Below are positions 1 to 9,768 of a stretch of DNA of 64,000 bases, one piece after another; position 1 is the first letter of the stretch; each line of letters begins with the position of its first letter. The stretch is taken from the NCBI RefSeq assembly GCF_000744095.1, contig NZ_JQLI01000001.1, positions 682,001-746,000 of the forward strand, given 5' to 3'. The DNA is from Cupriavidus necator A5-1 (GTDB lineage Bacteria > Pseudomonadota > Gammaproteobacteria > Burkholderiales > Burkholderiaceae). The notes below the pieces were generated by a model that was not told the origin of the DNA, did no database searches, and saw only the letters and a program-made list of their open reading frames with translations. A program made the translations under genes and the position numbers.

Positions 1-996
1 CACGAGGATGTCGTAGGTGCCGTCGCTTGAGCCGGTGTAGGCCGCCTCCTCCCGCTCAACCAGCCGCGCGTTGGCGGGGTTCAGGCCCGACTGGGACAGC
101 AGCCGCGTCGCCTCGACACCCTTCGCATAATCGCGGAAACGAACCGTGGTCTGCTTGCGGAAGATCGGGCGGCGGTGCAACTTGACCCAGGCCTCGGTAA
201 TGATGCCAAGCGCGCCCTCCGAGCCTAGAAACAGCCGGTCGGGATTGGGGCCCGAGCCCGATACCGGAAAGCGGCGCGACTCGATATTGCCCGCGGGGGT
301 CACGACCTTGAGGCTTTCGATGTGGTCGTCGATCTGCGTGTATGCAGTGGCGAAATGCCCGGCGGCGCGGGTCGCGATCCAGCCCCCCAGCGACGAGAAC
401 TCCCATGCCTGCAGGAAAAAGCGCATGGTCAGCCCGGTCGGCTTGAGTTGACGTTCCAGGCTCGGCCCGAGCACCCCGGCCTGGATGCGCGCGGCCTGGG
501 AGGTCTGGTCGACTTCCAGCACCTTGTCGAAATGTTTTAGGTCGAGTGTGAGGACGCCTCGGTAGCGATCGTGTTCCGGGGGGGTCACCCCGCCGACCAC
601 GCTCGAGCCGCCGCCGTAGGGTACGACGGCGAGCTGTTGGCGGCCGCACCAGTCGAAGAGATCGACGATGTCCTGTTCGGTCTTGGGATACGCGACGACG
701 TCTGGCGGGTTCGGGAACTCCTTCCGGATGGCCCGCGCCACGTCCACCGTACCGGCGCCGTAGGTGTGATAAAGGCGGTCGTAGTGGTCGGTCGTGCAGA
801 TCTCGCGCAGCGTTGCAGGCGGCTGGACGCGCGGGGCGCGGAGCTCTATTTCGTCCGCAGTGGGGAAGGGCATGGCCTCGAAATGCTCGATGCCTAGCAG
901 CCGGCTCCACGCGGCCTCGAACTCCGAGATTTCCTCCGGCGTGACGGTGTCCCCTTCGTAGCCCCAGCCATAAAACTTCCGACGGCGTTCCTGCAT
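1..996 (-). CDS. FAD-binding oxidase, AGPS/GlcD-like (C-terminus off window)
   Basis: Flavin-dependent oxidase or dehydrogenase of the FAD_binding_4 type, closest in pattern to alkyldihydroxyacetonephosphate synthase-like and glycolate oxidase (GlcD)-like proteins. The minus-strand translation from ATG 996 shows the FAD loop VVPYGGGSSVVGG around residues 125-137. It later shows FSSLGGWIATRAAG and LGSEGALGIITEAWVKLH, the usual order for this family. About 332 codons are present and the gene continues beyond base 1, so the C-terminal cap domain is not visible. The start is supported by an AAGGAGA Shine-Dalgarno sequence 6-12 bases upstream. Two LacI-type palindromes lie directly upstream, so sugar- or polyol-responsive control is likely. 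The substrate cannot be read from this part. A long Arg-rich reading frame over the same bases is a shadow. Confidence 0.85.
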   Translation of the reverse strand, partial: MQERRRKFYGWGYEGDTVTPEEISEFEAAWSRLLGIEHFEAMPFPTADEIELRAPRVQPPATLREICTTDHYDRLYHTYGAGTVDVARAIRKEFPNPPDVVAYPKTEQDIVDLFDWCGRQQLAVVPYGGGSSVVGGVTPPEHDRYRGVLTLDLKHFDKVLEVDQTSQAARIQAGVLGPSLERQLKPTGLTMRFFLQAWEFSSLGGWIATRAAGHFATAYTQIDDHIESLKVVTPAGNIESRRFPVSGSGPNPDRLFLGSEGALGIITEAWVKLHRRPIFRKQTTVRFRDYAKGVEATRLLSQSGLNPANARLVEREEAAYTGSSDGTYDILV

Positions 997-1024
997 GTCG
1001 ATGTCTCCTTCGTGGTTTTCGTCG

Positions 1025-1105
1025 ATGTAATCGATTACATTGCAGCACAAAAAATATTGCAGAGCCGCAGAGTGGGTGTCAAACTGGCAATGCAATCGAT
1101 TACAT
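1025..1105. promoter_or_regulatory. Pair of LacI-type operators upstream of the FAD oxidase
   Basis: A perfect 16-bp palindrome, ATGTAATCGATTACAT, lies at 1025-1040. A one-mismatch copy, ATGCAATCGATTACAT, lies at 1090-1105. Symmetric sites with a central CG are typical of LacI-family repressors. Centre-to-centre spacing is 65 bp, and the flanking bases make the second site an inverted 20-bp copy of the first. The first site is about 30 bases before the oxidase ATG. No LacI gene is in the window; the regulator may lie beyond the left edge. The rest of 1106-1322 shows no gene. Confidence 0.7.
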
Positions 1106-1322
1106 CAGTCTAGGCGAGGGGAGAACGATGTCAAGGGCGAAAAGGGGATTTTCAGCAGAAGCGGGACGACGATGGAAGACGTGGGGAGAAGCGAGACAAG
1201 GGATTGAAGCGGCTAGGGGCACGGGTGTAGAACAGCCGACCGATGACGTAGCTAGATCCTATGAGACAGGACAAGCCGATGCCTAGAATCAGCGTGTCGT
1301 GCTTGGCTCACAGGAGAGCATC

Positions 1323-2014
1323 ATGCGTACAGATCAGGCATACATGGGTACCGAGCGGGTGTTGGCGGTGTCGCTCGAACTGGCGGCCGCGAAGTGGAAG
1401 GTCGCGTTACATGACGGGCACCGCGAGCAGCCTGCGGTGCATACGGTCGCGCAGCCGCAAGCCTCAGCGCGTCTGCAGGTGGTGCTGGACCTGATCGAAC
1501 AGCACAAAGACAAGTGGTCGCTGCCAGCAGCTGTGCGCGTCGTCGTAAGCTACGAGGCCGGCCAGGACGGGTTTTGGATCTGTCGCGCGCTTCAGGCGCG
1601 CGGCATCGAGTGCTACGTCATCGATCCGGCCAGCATTCCGGTCGAACGCCACAAGCGGCGCGCGAAGACCGACCGGCTCGATGCCATCAAGCTGGTGATC
1701 AACCTGCGCGCATGGCTACGCGGCGAGCGCGACCGCATGCACGTGGTTCACGTGCCATCGCCGCAGGATGAAGCGTCGCGGCACCTGATGCGCGATCGCG
1801 GGCAACTGCAGAAGGAAGTGCTGCAGCACTGCGATCGCATGCGCAAACTGCTGGCCACGTTCGGCTGCTGGGATGAGGTGGATCACAGGTACTTCGCCGG
1901 CCGGCTCGCCCGTGACGAAGTGAAGTGTCACGACGGCGCCCCGTTGCCGCCCGAAATGCGCGAGCGGTTGCTGCGCGAGTGCGAACGGCTGGCGCTGGCG
2001 CAGCAGCAACTCGA
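1323..2014 (+). pseudogene. IS110-family transposase, truncated by a Tn3-type end
   Basis: N-terminal part of an IS110-family (DEDD) transposase/recombinase, about 230 residues from ATG 1323, which has GGAGA just upstream. Features are an early LAVSLELAAAKW strand, RVVVSYEAGQDGFW, and the RRAKTDRLDAIKLV region with its conserved Asp. The frame enters a Tn3-type terminal repeat at 2015, so the C-terminal Transposase_20 domain is lost. A diverged second copy of the same element starts at 14771, with matching leader sequence. The protein cannot be active as it stands. Confidence 0.85.
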
Positions 2015-2040
2015 GGGTCGGCCGGGATTCGCAAAATATC
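2015..2040 (+). repeat. Tn3-family terminal inverted repeat (solo left end)
   Basis: Begins GGGTCGGCCGGGATTCGCAA and points into the element on its right. It sits at the exact point where the IS110 gene breaks, next to the C-terminus of a Tn3 transposase, as expected for a Tn3-family end. The same terminal sequence occurs twice, head to head, at 12349-12420. Confidence 0.75.
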
Positions 2041-2050
2041 CGCCACATCT

Positions 2051-3218
2051 CCGGCTAAGCCGCTGATTTGAATAGGAAATCGTCGATGGATCGAGTGGTG
2101 GCACGCGCCTCTGCAAGTCAAGTAGGTAATCGCCGAACCGGTTGATATGCTCGCGGCGGTATGGCGACAGACCCTTGAGCACTTCGGCATTCACCGGGTG
2201 CCCACGTTCCTGCAAATCCTTGAGCTTGCGTGACATCCACTGGACGTTGTGGAGGATGACCATGTTGGCGACCAGCTGGTTGTACTTGATCACCTTGCGC
2301 TGTTCGTGCCGCAGATTTTCGGCGATGACCCCGTCGCCACCAAACATCAACCACTGCGCGAAGTCATTGAACTGCTCGCTCTTGTTTGTCGCGGCATGAA
2401 TGGTGCGCCGGAGTTCCGGGTCGTCCAGGTACTTCAGCAAGAACACCGTGCGGAGGACGCGGCCCAGTTCCCGGAACGCAAAGTACAGCTTATTCTTCGT
2501 GCTCTCCGAACCCAGCCGGCGCAGGATGGTCGACGGCGTCATCTTGCCGGCCTTGATCGAGACGGCAACCCGCATCATGTCGGGATAGTGTCGTTGGATC
2601 AGGTCCCAGTCGATGGACCGGCGGCACAGGCGCTCGATATGGTCGTATCTGCGTCGCCGGTCCGCCTTGTACAGCACCAAGTCCTTGATATTGCGCATGC
2701 GTGGCATCAGGTTGATGCCCAGCAGGTGGGAGAGGCCAAACACCGGCCCGCTCTGCGCCTGGGTATCGCCGTGAATGGTATCGGGCTGGATCTCCGAACC
2801 GTTGCGGATCAGCCCGTCCAGGATGTACACGGCCTCATGCACGCCGCACGGAATGAAGTTGCTGAAGAGCGCGATGTACATGTCGGAGACATGGTAGTAG
2901 CCAATTCCGCCGTACCCGCCATAACGGATGTGATACTCCGACAGCAGGTTCTGCTCATATAAGTTCCACTTCGTGCCATCCGCGGACGCGCGTTTGCCAC
3001 TGCCCCAGTACTTCGGTAACGCGAACTGGTTGTACGCGTTGATAACCTTCACGATGGCCTTGTCGAGCCGTTCTTCCGTGACGTGGCGCAGGTTCAGCCA
3101 CGCAATTTGCTTGCGGCTCAGCCCCTTGACGGAGCGGGCCGTCTGGCTCGGTCCCAAGTTGCAACCGTAGCAGAACAGCGTGCAGATAACGCGCTTGCGA
3201 GGATCGTCAAGAGCTAAA
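2051..3218 (-). pseudogene. tnpA: Tn3-family TnpA, C-terminal fragment
   Basis: C-terminal catalytic part (about 390 residues) of a Tn3-family DDE transposase. Visible segments in order are LFCYGCNLGPSQTAR, SADGTKW (first catalytic Asp), DTQAQSGPVFGLSHLLG (second Asp region), FAFRELGRVLRTVFLL, FGGDGVIAEN (Glu region) and RRVPPLDPS near the normal end. The frame has no stop of its own and reads out through the terminal repeat at 2015-2040. The N-terminal 550-600 residues are missing: upstream of about 3218 the sequence changes to the left flank of an IS256-type gene. The element is dead. Confidence 0.85.
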
Positions 3219-3329
3219 GTCGAAACTGGTGTACGGACGGGGAATTTGAGGCGCGGAGTAGAGGGCGGTGGAGCTTTCCGCTGAGAATCTGATTGTCGAG
3301 ATCGGAAACCAGCACAAGAAAAGTCCACC

Positions 3330-4129
3330 ATGAGCAAGGATAAAGGGAAAGAAGCAGTCGGTCTATCGGAAATCGGGCTTGGGCTCGAGGAGCTGATCAG
3401 GCGCGGGGCCCGGCGGGTCATCCAGGAGGCGATTGAAGTGGAGCTGGCAGAGCTGCTTGAGCAGTTCAGTAACGTCAAGACGTTGAGCGGGCAGCGCGCC
3501 GTGGTTCGCAATGGCTACCTCCCGGAGCGCGAGGTGCTGACGGGCGCTGGACCGATTGCCGTGAAGGTGCCCAAGGTGCGCGACCGGTCCGGTTCCGGCG
3601 TGAAGTTCAACTCGGCGATCGTGCCGCCGTATGTGAGGAAGTCGCCGCGGGTGAGTGCGGCGCTGCCCTGGCTGTACCTGAAGGGAGTCTCGACAGGCGA
3701 CATGAGCGAGGCGCTGTCGGTGCTGCTGGGCGAGGATGCCAAAGGGCTATCGGCCAACGTGGTGAGCCGATTGAAGGCGCAGTGGGCAGACGAGCATGCG
3801 AGCTGGAATCAGCGTGATCTGTCGGCGGCGCGCTATGTGTATTGGTGGGTGGACGGCATCCACACGGGTCTGCGCAGCGAAGGCTCGGACGGGCAATGCC
3901 TGCTGGTGATCATCGGCGTTACGCCCGACGGCAGGAAGGAGCGCGTGGCGATCGGTGACGGCTATCGGGAATCGAAGGCATCGTGGGCAGAAGTACTGCT
4001 GGACCTGAAATCCCGCGGCCTGCAGGCTGGCCCGCTGGCGGCGGTCGGCGATGGCGCCATGGGATTCTGGGCTGCCCTGGAGGAGGTGTTTCCGGCCACG
4101 CGCGCCCAGCGTTGCTGGTTCCACAAGAT
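3330..4129 (+). pseudogene. IS256-family (Mutator-type) transposase, truncated
   Basis: N-terminal two thirds of an IS256-family transposase from ATG 3330. It has the family's leading helical region with GARRVIQEAIEVEL, then KVPKVRDRSG, LYLKGVSTGDMSEAL, and the catalytic core with YVYWWVDGIHTG (first Asp) and AAVGDGAMGFWAAL (second Asp). The last natural residues are TRAQRCWFHK; a Tn3 end at 4130 then interrupts the frame and supplies an early stop. The third acidic residue and the C-terminus are lost. The outer end of the element lies near 3219 but was not defined exactly. Confidence 0.88.
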
Positions 4130-4164
4130 GGGGTAATCGTACTTTTCGTGCAAAATCTGGCGGT
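4130..4164 (+). repeat. Left terminal inverted repeat of the Tn3 unit
   Basis: The 35 bp are the exact reverse complement of 7583-7617. It begins GGGGTAATCG and ends CTGGCGGT. It breaks the IS256 transposase frame. Confidence 0.9.
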
Positions 4165-4289
4165 TTCCCCGAAAGCCTTTGTCGACAAGGCTTTCCGTCA
4201 GGCCCACACCTGTTGGCCGCTGCGAATGAGTGGAGGGCGGAACATATCCGCCCGCGATTCGGATCGCGCCATCTCGATGGGGGCAAGAG

Positions 4290-7132
4290 ATGCCGGGCTT
4301 GGGATTTCGCTATGTGGGAAGTGACCGGTTGCCAATGCGACTGTCGGAATTCGATGTGGAGCGATATTTCGCACTGACCGACAGCGACGTCGCGGCGATC
4401 AATAAGCGCTTTCGGCACGATCGGCGCGCCGGGGCGGCCATCCAACTGGTATTTCTGCGCGCAAGTGGGCATAGCCTCGGCCAGGTCAGTACGCTGCCGC
4501 GTCAGTTGCTCCACTACATCGGCCAGCGGCTCGGCCTACCGACGCCGACGATCGCATCGCTTCGGACCCTATATCGCCGGTACAAAACGCTCTATGACCA
4601 CCTGATCTGGGCCTGCGGGTATTTGGGCTTGAAGTCAATCGGCCCGGACCAGTGGGCAGACCTCGAAGCATGGATGCGCCAGGATGCCAAGGAATCGCTC
4701 ACGCTCGACGAACTGCTCCAGCACGCGAACTGCTGGCTGTACGAACGAAGGATTCTGATTCCCGCCGACCGGACGTTGCGGGATCTCGGACGATCGGTCT
4801 GGGCTGAGATCGAGCGTGACACTCTCGCCCTGATCGAGGCGACCGTCCCTGAGACGCAACTGAGGCGCGCCGATGCAGCGCTATCGAGCCAACACGACGC
4901 CGCAGACATGACCGTTCTCGACTGGCTCAAGACGCCGCCGGCCCGGCACAGTCCGACGACGCTCACGGAAACGCTGGAGAAGATTCGGTTTCTCAAGGAG
5001 ATCGGGGTACACACATGGACGCTGGACACCGTGCCGATCGATAAGCAGCGTGCCTGGGCACAGCGGATTCAGGCGCGCCGTCCGGTGAAGACCCGCGAGC
5101 TCAAGGGGTCGACGCGCACTCTTGAGCTGGTATTTTTCCTGCGCATGACGCTGCTCGAGTTGACCGATTCGCTGCGCTATCAAATAGGGCGCCGCGTTTC
5201 CGATCTGGTTCGGCACGCCTACAACAAGACCACAACGAAACAGGCTCGCTCTGCAGTTGAATATCGACAACAACTGGTCGCGATCAAAGCGCTCGTTCGT
5301 GACAACACGCGCCCGGCAGAAGCCAGACTTGCAGAGATAGGAGCACTGCTTGGGGAGCTACCGGACAAGCCTCCCGCCAGCCATGCGGCCAGCGTGCGCG
5401 AAACGCTGACTGATGATTACCGGCGCATCCGTAGTCTCCTTGCACCCCTTTGTGAACTGGAATTCTCGGGTCGGGACACAGAACCAAGCCTGCAGCAACT
5501 CGAGCTTATCGCCAGGCTGCGCGATGACGGCGCGACGGAGTTGCCCATTGACCACGGAGTGCCGATTAGCGCCAACTGGCGCGCTTTGGTCGACTGCGAC
5601 GATCGAAAGCGTGCACTGCGCGCTCTGGAAGCCGCCGCGATCACGAGCTTGCGCAAAGATCTGCGCCGCGGGTCGGTGTGGATCAACCACAGTCTGTCCT
5701 TACGTGAGCGCGACCAGATGCTGATTCCGCCGTCAGATTGGGAGTCCGAGCGAGGCCGGCACCTATCGTTATTGGGTCTACCAGCTACAGCGGATCCCTT
5801 TCTCGAGCGATTGACTGAGAACCTGAAGGCGGGCCTCTCGGCGCTGGAGGAGGCTCGCGAAGCCGGCCGCGTGATAATCGGCAGGGATGGCGCCCTGCAC
5901 CTGTCAGCACTTGAAGCGCTACCGACGGACGGGATACCGAGGCGCACACGCGACCTGCTGTTCAAGGCGATCGGCACAGCTCAGTTTGCCGATCTGATGA
6001 TGGAAGTGGATGTCCGCACGGGCTTTAGCGAAGTACTGCTGGCGCGGAAGGCACGCGATGCCAACGAACTTGTCTCGCTCTATGGTGCGCTGATGGCGCA
6101 CGGCACCGAGATCGATGCGAAAGGCGTTGCCGCCATGATTCAGCAAGTCGATGCTGCGGCGATTTCGACCACAATGCGTGTGCTCGAGATGTCGGGCCGG
6201 CTGTCGCGCGCCAACGCGCGCGTGGTTGAGTTTCAACGTACGCACCCCATCACAGAGTTGTGGGGAACTGGGCAGCGAGCCTCGAGCGACTCAGTGAGCC
6301 TGGATTCTTCACCTCATCTGTTCTACGCTCGTGTCGATCCGCGTAGGCGCACCCATGCAGTCGGTATCTACACGCACGTCCTGGACCAGCATGGCATCGT
6401 GTACAACCAGCCCATCGTCCTTAACGAGCGCCAGGCGGGGGTCGCAATTGAAGGGGCAGTGCGCCACAGCGACACGCGCGAAGATGGCGGCCTGCTCGCG
6501 CTTGCCGTTGATACTCATGGGTATACGAACGTGGGGATGGCCATATCGAAGCTGCTCGGCTTCGATCTATGCCCGCGGCTACGCAATTTGTCGGAGCGCA
6601 AGCTCTATCTGCCACGGGGTATGGAGATGGCCAAAGATCTTGCTCCCATAGTGGATCATGGTATCTCATTGAAGCCTATTCGCGACGGCTGGGACGGGCT
6701 GCTGCGGCTCGTTGCATCAATCAAGTCAGGGCGTGTCAGCGCTGTCGTCGCGTTGCAGCGATTCGGCAGCGCACCCCAGGGGGATCCGATTTATCGGGCG
6801 GCGGAACAGCTTGGCAAGCTGCTGCGTACCCTGTTCCTGTGCGACTATTTCAGCAACGTCGAGTTTCGCCGAGAACTGCATGCGCTACTGCGATTTCTGG
6901 CTCCTTGACCCTGCTGACGAACCTGGTCATCGCATGGAACACGCAGCGCATGCAAGCGACGGTCGACGCCTGACGCGGCAAGGGGCAGCGAGTCGACGAC
7001 GATTGGCTGCGCCGAATGGGGCCGGCGCATTCGGCGCATGTGAACTTTCGGGGCACGTTGCGATTTCCCCTCGAGCAGTACCAGGACATATTGCTCGAAG
7101 CGGCGCCCTGGCAGCGTGCGGAAGGATCGTGA
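4290..7132 (+). pseudogene. tnpA: Tn3-family TnpA, frameshifted near its 3' end
   Basis: Large Tn3-family transposase. From ATG 4290 (MPGLGFRYVG) the frame is open to 6908, with the DUF4158-type N-terminus (LTDSDVAAINKRF), then GTGQRASSDSVSLDSS, VDTHGYTNVGMAISKLLGFD and LRTLFLCDYFSNVEFRREL. Around 6887-6900 the reading must shift frame to continue as LTLLTNLVIAWNTQRMQATV. That second frame meets a TGA at 6971-6973 and then reads VDDDWLRRMGPAHSAHVNF and LEQYQDILLEAAPW to a final TGA at 7130-7132. One frameshift plus one nonsense codon remove the last 80 or so residues. ATG 4335 is an alternative start. Confidence 0.85.
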
Positions 7133-7158
7133 GGGCCATCTTCGAGGAGGAGGCAAAA

Positions 7159-7393
7159 ATGGACATCAAATGCCGACGCGGTCGACGAGGTTGTCCTCGC
7201 GCTGCTCTACCTGAATTTCTGCGGGGAGAATCGTGCCTGGAGGAGCTTTGATTGGGACGCGCTGAATCGCTTGCATGAGAAGGGGCTCATCGGGGATCCG
7301 GTGAACCGTGCGAAATCGGTGTGGCTAACCGACGAGGGACTAGGCGAGGCCGAGCGATTGTTCACGAAATACTTCGTCTGCGCTGGCGACTAG
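7159..7393 (+). pseudogene. DUF6429-type small protein, one-base frameshift after the start
   Basis: ATG 7159 follows a GAGGAGG ribosome site, but its frame is closed by an extra A in the AAA at 7168-7170. With one A removed the product reads MDINADAVDEVVLALLY, then a WDALNRLHEKGLI stretch and KSVWLTDEGLGEAERLF, ending at TAG 7391. This pattern fits the small DUF6429 proteins often found beside transposases. Their function is not known to me. Here the gene is probably broken, like the tnpA before it. Confidence 0.6.
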
Positions 7394-7582
7394 CAAGTGG
7401 ATACCAGGCACATGTGATCTCTCGCACGCAAGCATGCAGCGCGCCTTTCTGCATTGTTCGATGGCTCTGAGGGGCTGCGTTTGCTGGCAAGGCTGGCGCC
7501 AGATTTTGCATCGAAAGGGATGCAAGTTGGTGAACTTGATGGTTTCTTTAACGCTTTGATTTGTAAGGGTAATTCTTAGCTC

Positions 7583-7617
7583 ACCGCCAGATTTTGCACG
7601 AAAAGTACGATTACCCC
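7583..7617 (-). repeat. Right terminal inverted repeat of the Tn3 unit
   Basis: Exact 35-bp reverse complement of 4130-4164. No matching 5-bp target duplication flanks the pair. Confidence 0.9.
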
Positions 7618-8004
7618 ATTTACGGCAGCCCGCGGCCATCACCGCCGGGCGATGCTCTTCTGGAAATCTTGTGCCGTAATTCTGCCTTCCAGCAGTAGCT
7701 GCTCGACGCAATCCAATCTGCGAGGGACTTTCGACTTTCCGATCGCGCGCTATGCGCATCGGCTCATGCCCACGGTGGCGCTCCAATCCGACTCCCTTGC
7801 GCGGTGGCGTACGGCATAAACATCCCGCTTCGAAATGACGGTGCCCAGAAATTCATACTCTGGGCTCGCAACATCCGCGGTGTACTCCTCCGGCCGGCAG
7901 GACTCAGGGCCGCATTCGGCTGTTCGGAAGGTCGCCTCCGTTCCCCGCCACCGCCGCCAGCGATCGTCGGGCGCCTGGGTAGTTACCGATGGAGCATCGG
8001 CGTT
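7618..8004. other. Gap between Tn3 and IS3 elements, no recognised gene
   Basis: No family was recognised. On the minus strand a short frame ending at TGA 7641-7639 reads LDCVEQLLLEGRITAQ and then DFQKSIARR. It is open only from an upstream TAG and has no ATG, so it may be the tail of a host gene cut by the transposons. The other frames in this interval look like chance. Confidence 0.4.
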
Positions 8005-8028
8005 TGTCAACGTACTTGTCGCGTCACC

Positions 8029-9108
8029 TCACGCAACCTGCTTTAGTTCTGCTGGCTCAATCCGTTCCGGATTGAGCCAGACTTTGTCGGCCAAGCTCCA
8101 GTTCCGTGTCGACCCTGACCAACGCTCTGGCGTTCTGGCCTTCGCCTCTGCATAGACCGCTTCTCGTTGAGCCAGCACCGCTGCGGATATACCGCTATGG
8201 CGCTGCGCCGGTGTCACGAATTTCAGCCCACTATGCTTGTGCTCGTGGTTGTACCAACGCACGAATCGCTGCGTCCATGCGCGTGCCTCGTCCACGCTGC
8301 CGAATGCCTGGCGCGGGTAGTCCGGCCGATATTTGCAGGTCCGGAACAGCGACTCGGCGTAGGGGTTGTCATTGCTCACGCGCGGCCGGCTGAACGAAGC
8401 GACCACCCCCAGGTTTTCCAGGGTGGCCAGCATCGTCGCGCCCTTCATTGGACCGCCGTTATCCGAGTGCAGAACCAGAGGACGTCCAGCCAGACCTTCG
8501 GCCAAACTGGATCGCCGCATGAGCAACGCCGCCAACTCCGCCGATTCCGCCCGATGCACTTCGTGACCGACGATCTTGCGGCTGAACACGTCCAGCATCA
8601 TGTACCAGTAGTAATACTGTCCCTTGATTTCCGCTGGCATCCAGGTGATGTCCCAGCTCCACACCTGATTGGGTCCGGTGGCGCAATGGCTGGTCACCAC
8701 CCGGGCCGAGGGCTTGCGCGCACGACCACGGTGATGCTGCTGCGACGCACTACGCAAGACACGATAAAAACTCGACTCCGAGGCCACGTACTGGCCGCGG
8801 TCCGCCAGCGTCGGGACGATTTGGCTGGGCGGCAAACTGGCAAACTCCACGCTGTTGGCTACCTCAAGAATTAGCTGGCGTTCCGGCTCGCTGAGCTTGT
8901 TGGCTGGCGCTGGCCGCTCAGTGGTGGTGCGAGCATCTGCGACCACCTCATCGCCCTCCTGAACCCAGCGCTGGAAGGTGCGCAAGCTCAGACCCAACTC
9001 GTCGCAAGCGTGGGCCAGTCGGCAGCCTGAGCGTTCTGCCTCTCGAATCAACGATATACACAACCGGCGATCTGGGACGCTGATCAGTCGTCCTCTTTTT
9101 CTCCCCAA
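8029..9108 (-). CDS. IS3-family transposase OrfB (integrase core)
   Basis: DDE transposase of about 350 residues. The N-terminal HTH_21-like region (CRLAHACDELGLSLRTFQRW) is followed by the rve core. That core has WSWDITWMPAEIKGQ (first Asp), LVLHSDNGGPMKG (second Asp) and NDNPYAESLFRTCKY (Glu), then TPAQRHSG. It has no good start of its own (TTG at 9108). It is expected to be made by -1 ribosomal frameshifting from orfA at the GAGAAAAAGAGG run near 9090, giving an OrfAB fusion. Confidence 0.88.
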   Translation of the reverse strand: MGRKRGRLISVPDRRLCISLIREAERSGCRLAHACDELGLSLRTFQRWVQEGDEVVADARTTTERPAPANKLSEPERQLILEVANSVEFASLPPSQIVPTLADRGQYVASESSFYRVLRSASQQHHRGRARKPSARVVTSHCATGPNQVWSWDITWMPAEIKGQYYYWYMMLDVFSRKIVGHEVHRAESAELAALLMRRSSLAEGLAGRPLVLHSDNGGPMKGATMLATLENLGVVASFSRPRVSNDNPYAESLFRTCKYRPDYPRQAFGSVDEARAWTQRFVRWYNHEHKHSGLKFVTPAQRHSGISAAVLAQREAVYAEAKARTPERWSGSTRNWSLADKVWLNPERIEPAELKQVA

Positions 9109-9581
9109 ATCGCCTGGGCTTTTTTTCTCAGGATGAGCAACGCGGCCGCTTCCGCCAGCGCCTTCTCCTTTCGCTGTAATTCCTTCTCAAGCTGCTGGAT
9201 GCGCTTCTTGTCACCTTTCGACTGAAGCCGTTGCTCTCGCGCCTGCTCACCTGCGTTGGCATTGGCCGATCGACAGGCCTCTCGCCAGGCAGCGATCTGC
9301 TCGGCGTAAAGACCCTTGCGGCGGCAATACTCGGCCAATTCCGCTTCATTGAGCGGCGCGGTTTCCAGCACCACCGCAAACTTGTCTGCCGAGGACCAGG
9401 CCTCGGGGTTCTTTCCATCTCCCGGCACCGGGACTCCTTGCGCTTTCATCTGTCGACGCCAAGCATACAGCGTTTGCTCAGTGATCCCCGTCTCCCTTGC
9501 CAGCGCCGACACCAACGCGTTCTCAGGAGGCATCATGCGGCGCAACAGCGCTTCCTTTCTCTCTGCTGAATAGGCTCTCAT
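9084..9581 (-). CDS. IS3-family transposase OrfA (HTH)
   Basis: A 165-residue OrfA with a transposase_8-type helix-turn-helix (ENALVSALARETGITEQTL, then YAWRRQM) and a long coiled coil toward the C-terminus (KRIQQLEKELQRKEKALAEA). It overlaps orfB by 25 bases in another frame, with the slippery A-run inside the overlap. Its ATG at 9581 lies about 50 bases inside the proposed element end. Confidence 0.85.
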   Translation of the reverse strand: MRAYSAERKEALLRRMMPPENALVSALARETGITEQTLYAWRRQMKAQGVPVPGDGKNPEAWSSADKFAVVLETAPLNEAELAEYCRRKGLYAEQIAAWREACRSANANAGEQAREQRLQSKGDKKRIQQLEKELQRKEKALAEAAALLILRKKAQAIWGEKEDD

Positions 9582-9745
9582 TCACTCTGACTCTACCGCC
9601 CCCAGACTGGGTCAATCGAAATCAGTAACACGACAACTATGCTGACACCGGGGGGCATGGAGAGGCCTTCTTACTCAGACACAGGACCATTCGAAGAGAA
9701 GATCCCCTCGAGATGGGTGGGCCCGATATGCCGCAGGTCCAGGAT

Positions 9746-9768
9746 ACCGCGCCAAAGCGGGGGCTGAC
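9746..9768. repeat. 23-bp repeat shared with 44531-44553
   Basis: An exact 23-bp match (ACCGCGCCAAAGCGGGGGCT and three more bases) to 44531-44553. Here it lies just beyond the stop of a transposase fragment, so it is probably the terminal sequence of that element, with a second relic end at 44.5 kb. Confidence 0.6.

Larger units (their letters stand above)
4130..7617 (+). mobile_element. Tn3-family transposon with perfect 35-bp ends
   Basis: A 3.5-kb unit bounded by perfect 35-bp inverted repeats at 4130-4164 and 7583-7617, beginning GGGGTAATCGTACTTTTCGT. It carries a decayed tnpA and a small DUF6429-type gene, with no resolvase or cargo recognised. The 5-bp flanks (AAGAT on the left, ATTTA on the right) do not match, and the interrupted IS256 gene does not resume on the right. 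The present position therefore reflects rearrangement or deletion after insertion. Related, diverged ends occur at 44467 and 44662. Confidence 0.85.
8005..9635 (-). mobile_element. IS3-family insertion sequence
   Basis: A two-gene IS3-type element on the minus strand. The proposed ends are TGTCGTGTTACTGATTTCG (read on the minus strand from 9635) and the imperfect partner TGTCAACGTACTTGTCGC from 8005. They share TGTC, TACT and several further positions. orfA and orfB overlap out of frame at an A-rich run, as usual for IS3 elements. No target duplication is evident. It looks potentially active. Confidence 0.7.

Noticed and set aside
56..1048. A 330-codon Arg/His-rich open frame on the minus strand over the FAD oxidase.
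   Set aside because: Its sequence is low-complexity Arg/Pro/Gly typical of a shadow frame in GC-rich DNA. The overlapping frame from ATG 996 shows clear FAD-oxidase motifs.
7159..7393. Programmed frameshift at the AAA in the DUF6429-type gene.
   Set aside because: The run is too short for a known slippery site, and the neighbouring tnpA is also decayed, so mutation or sequencing error is simpler.
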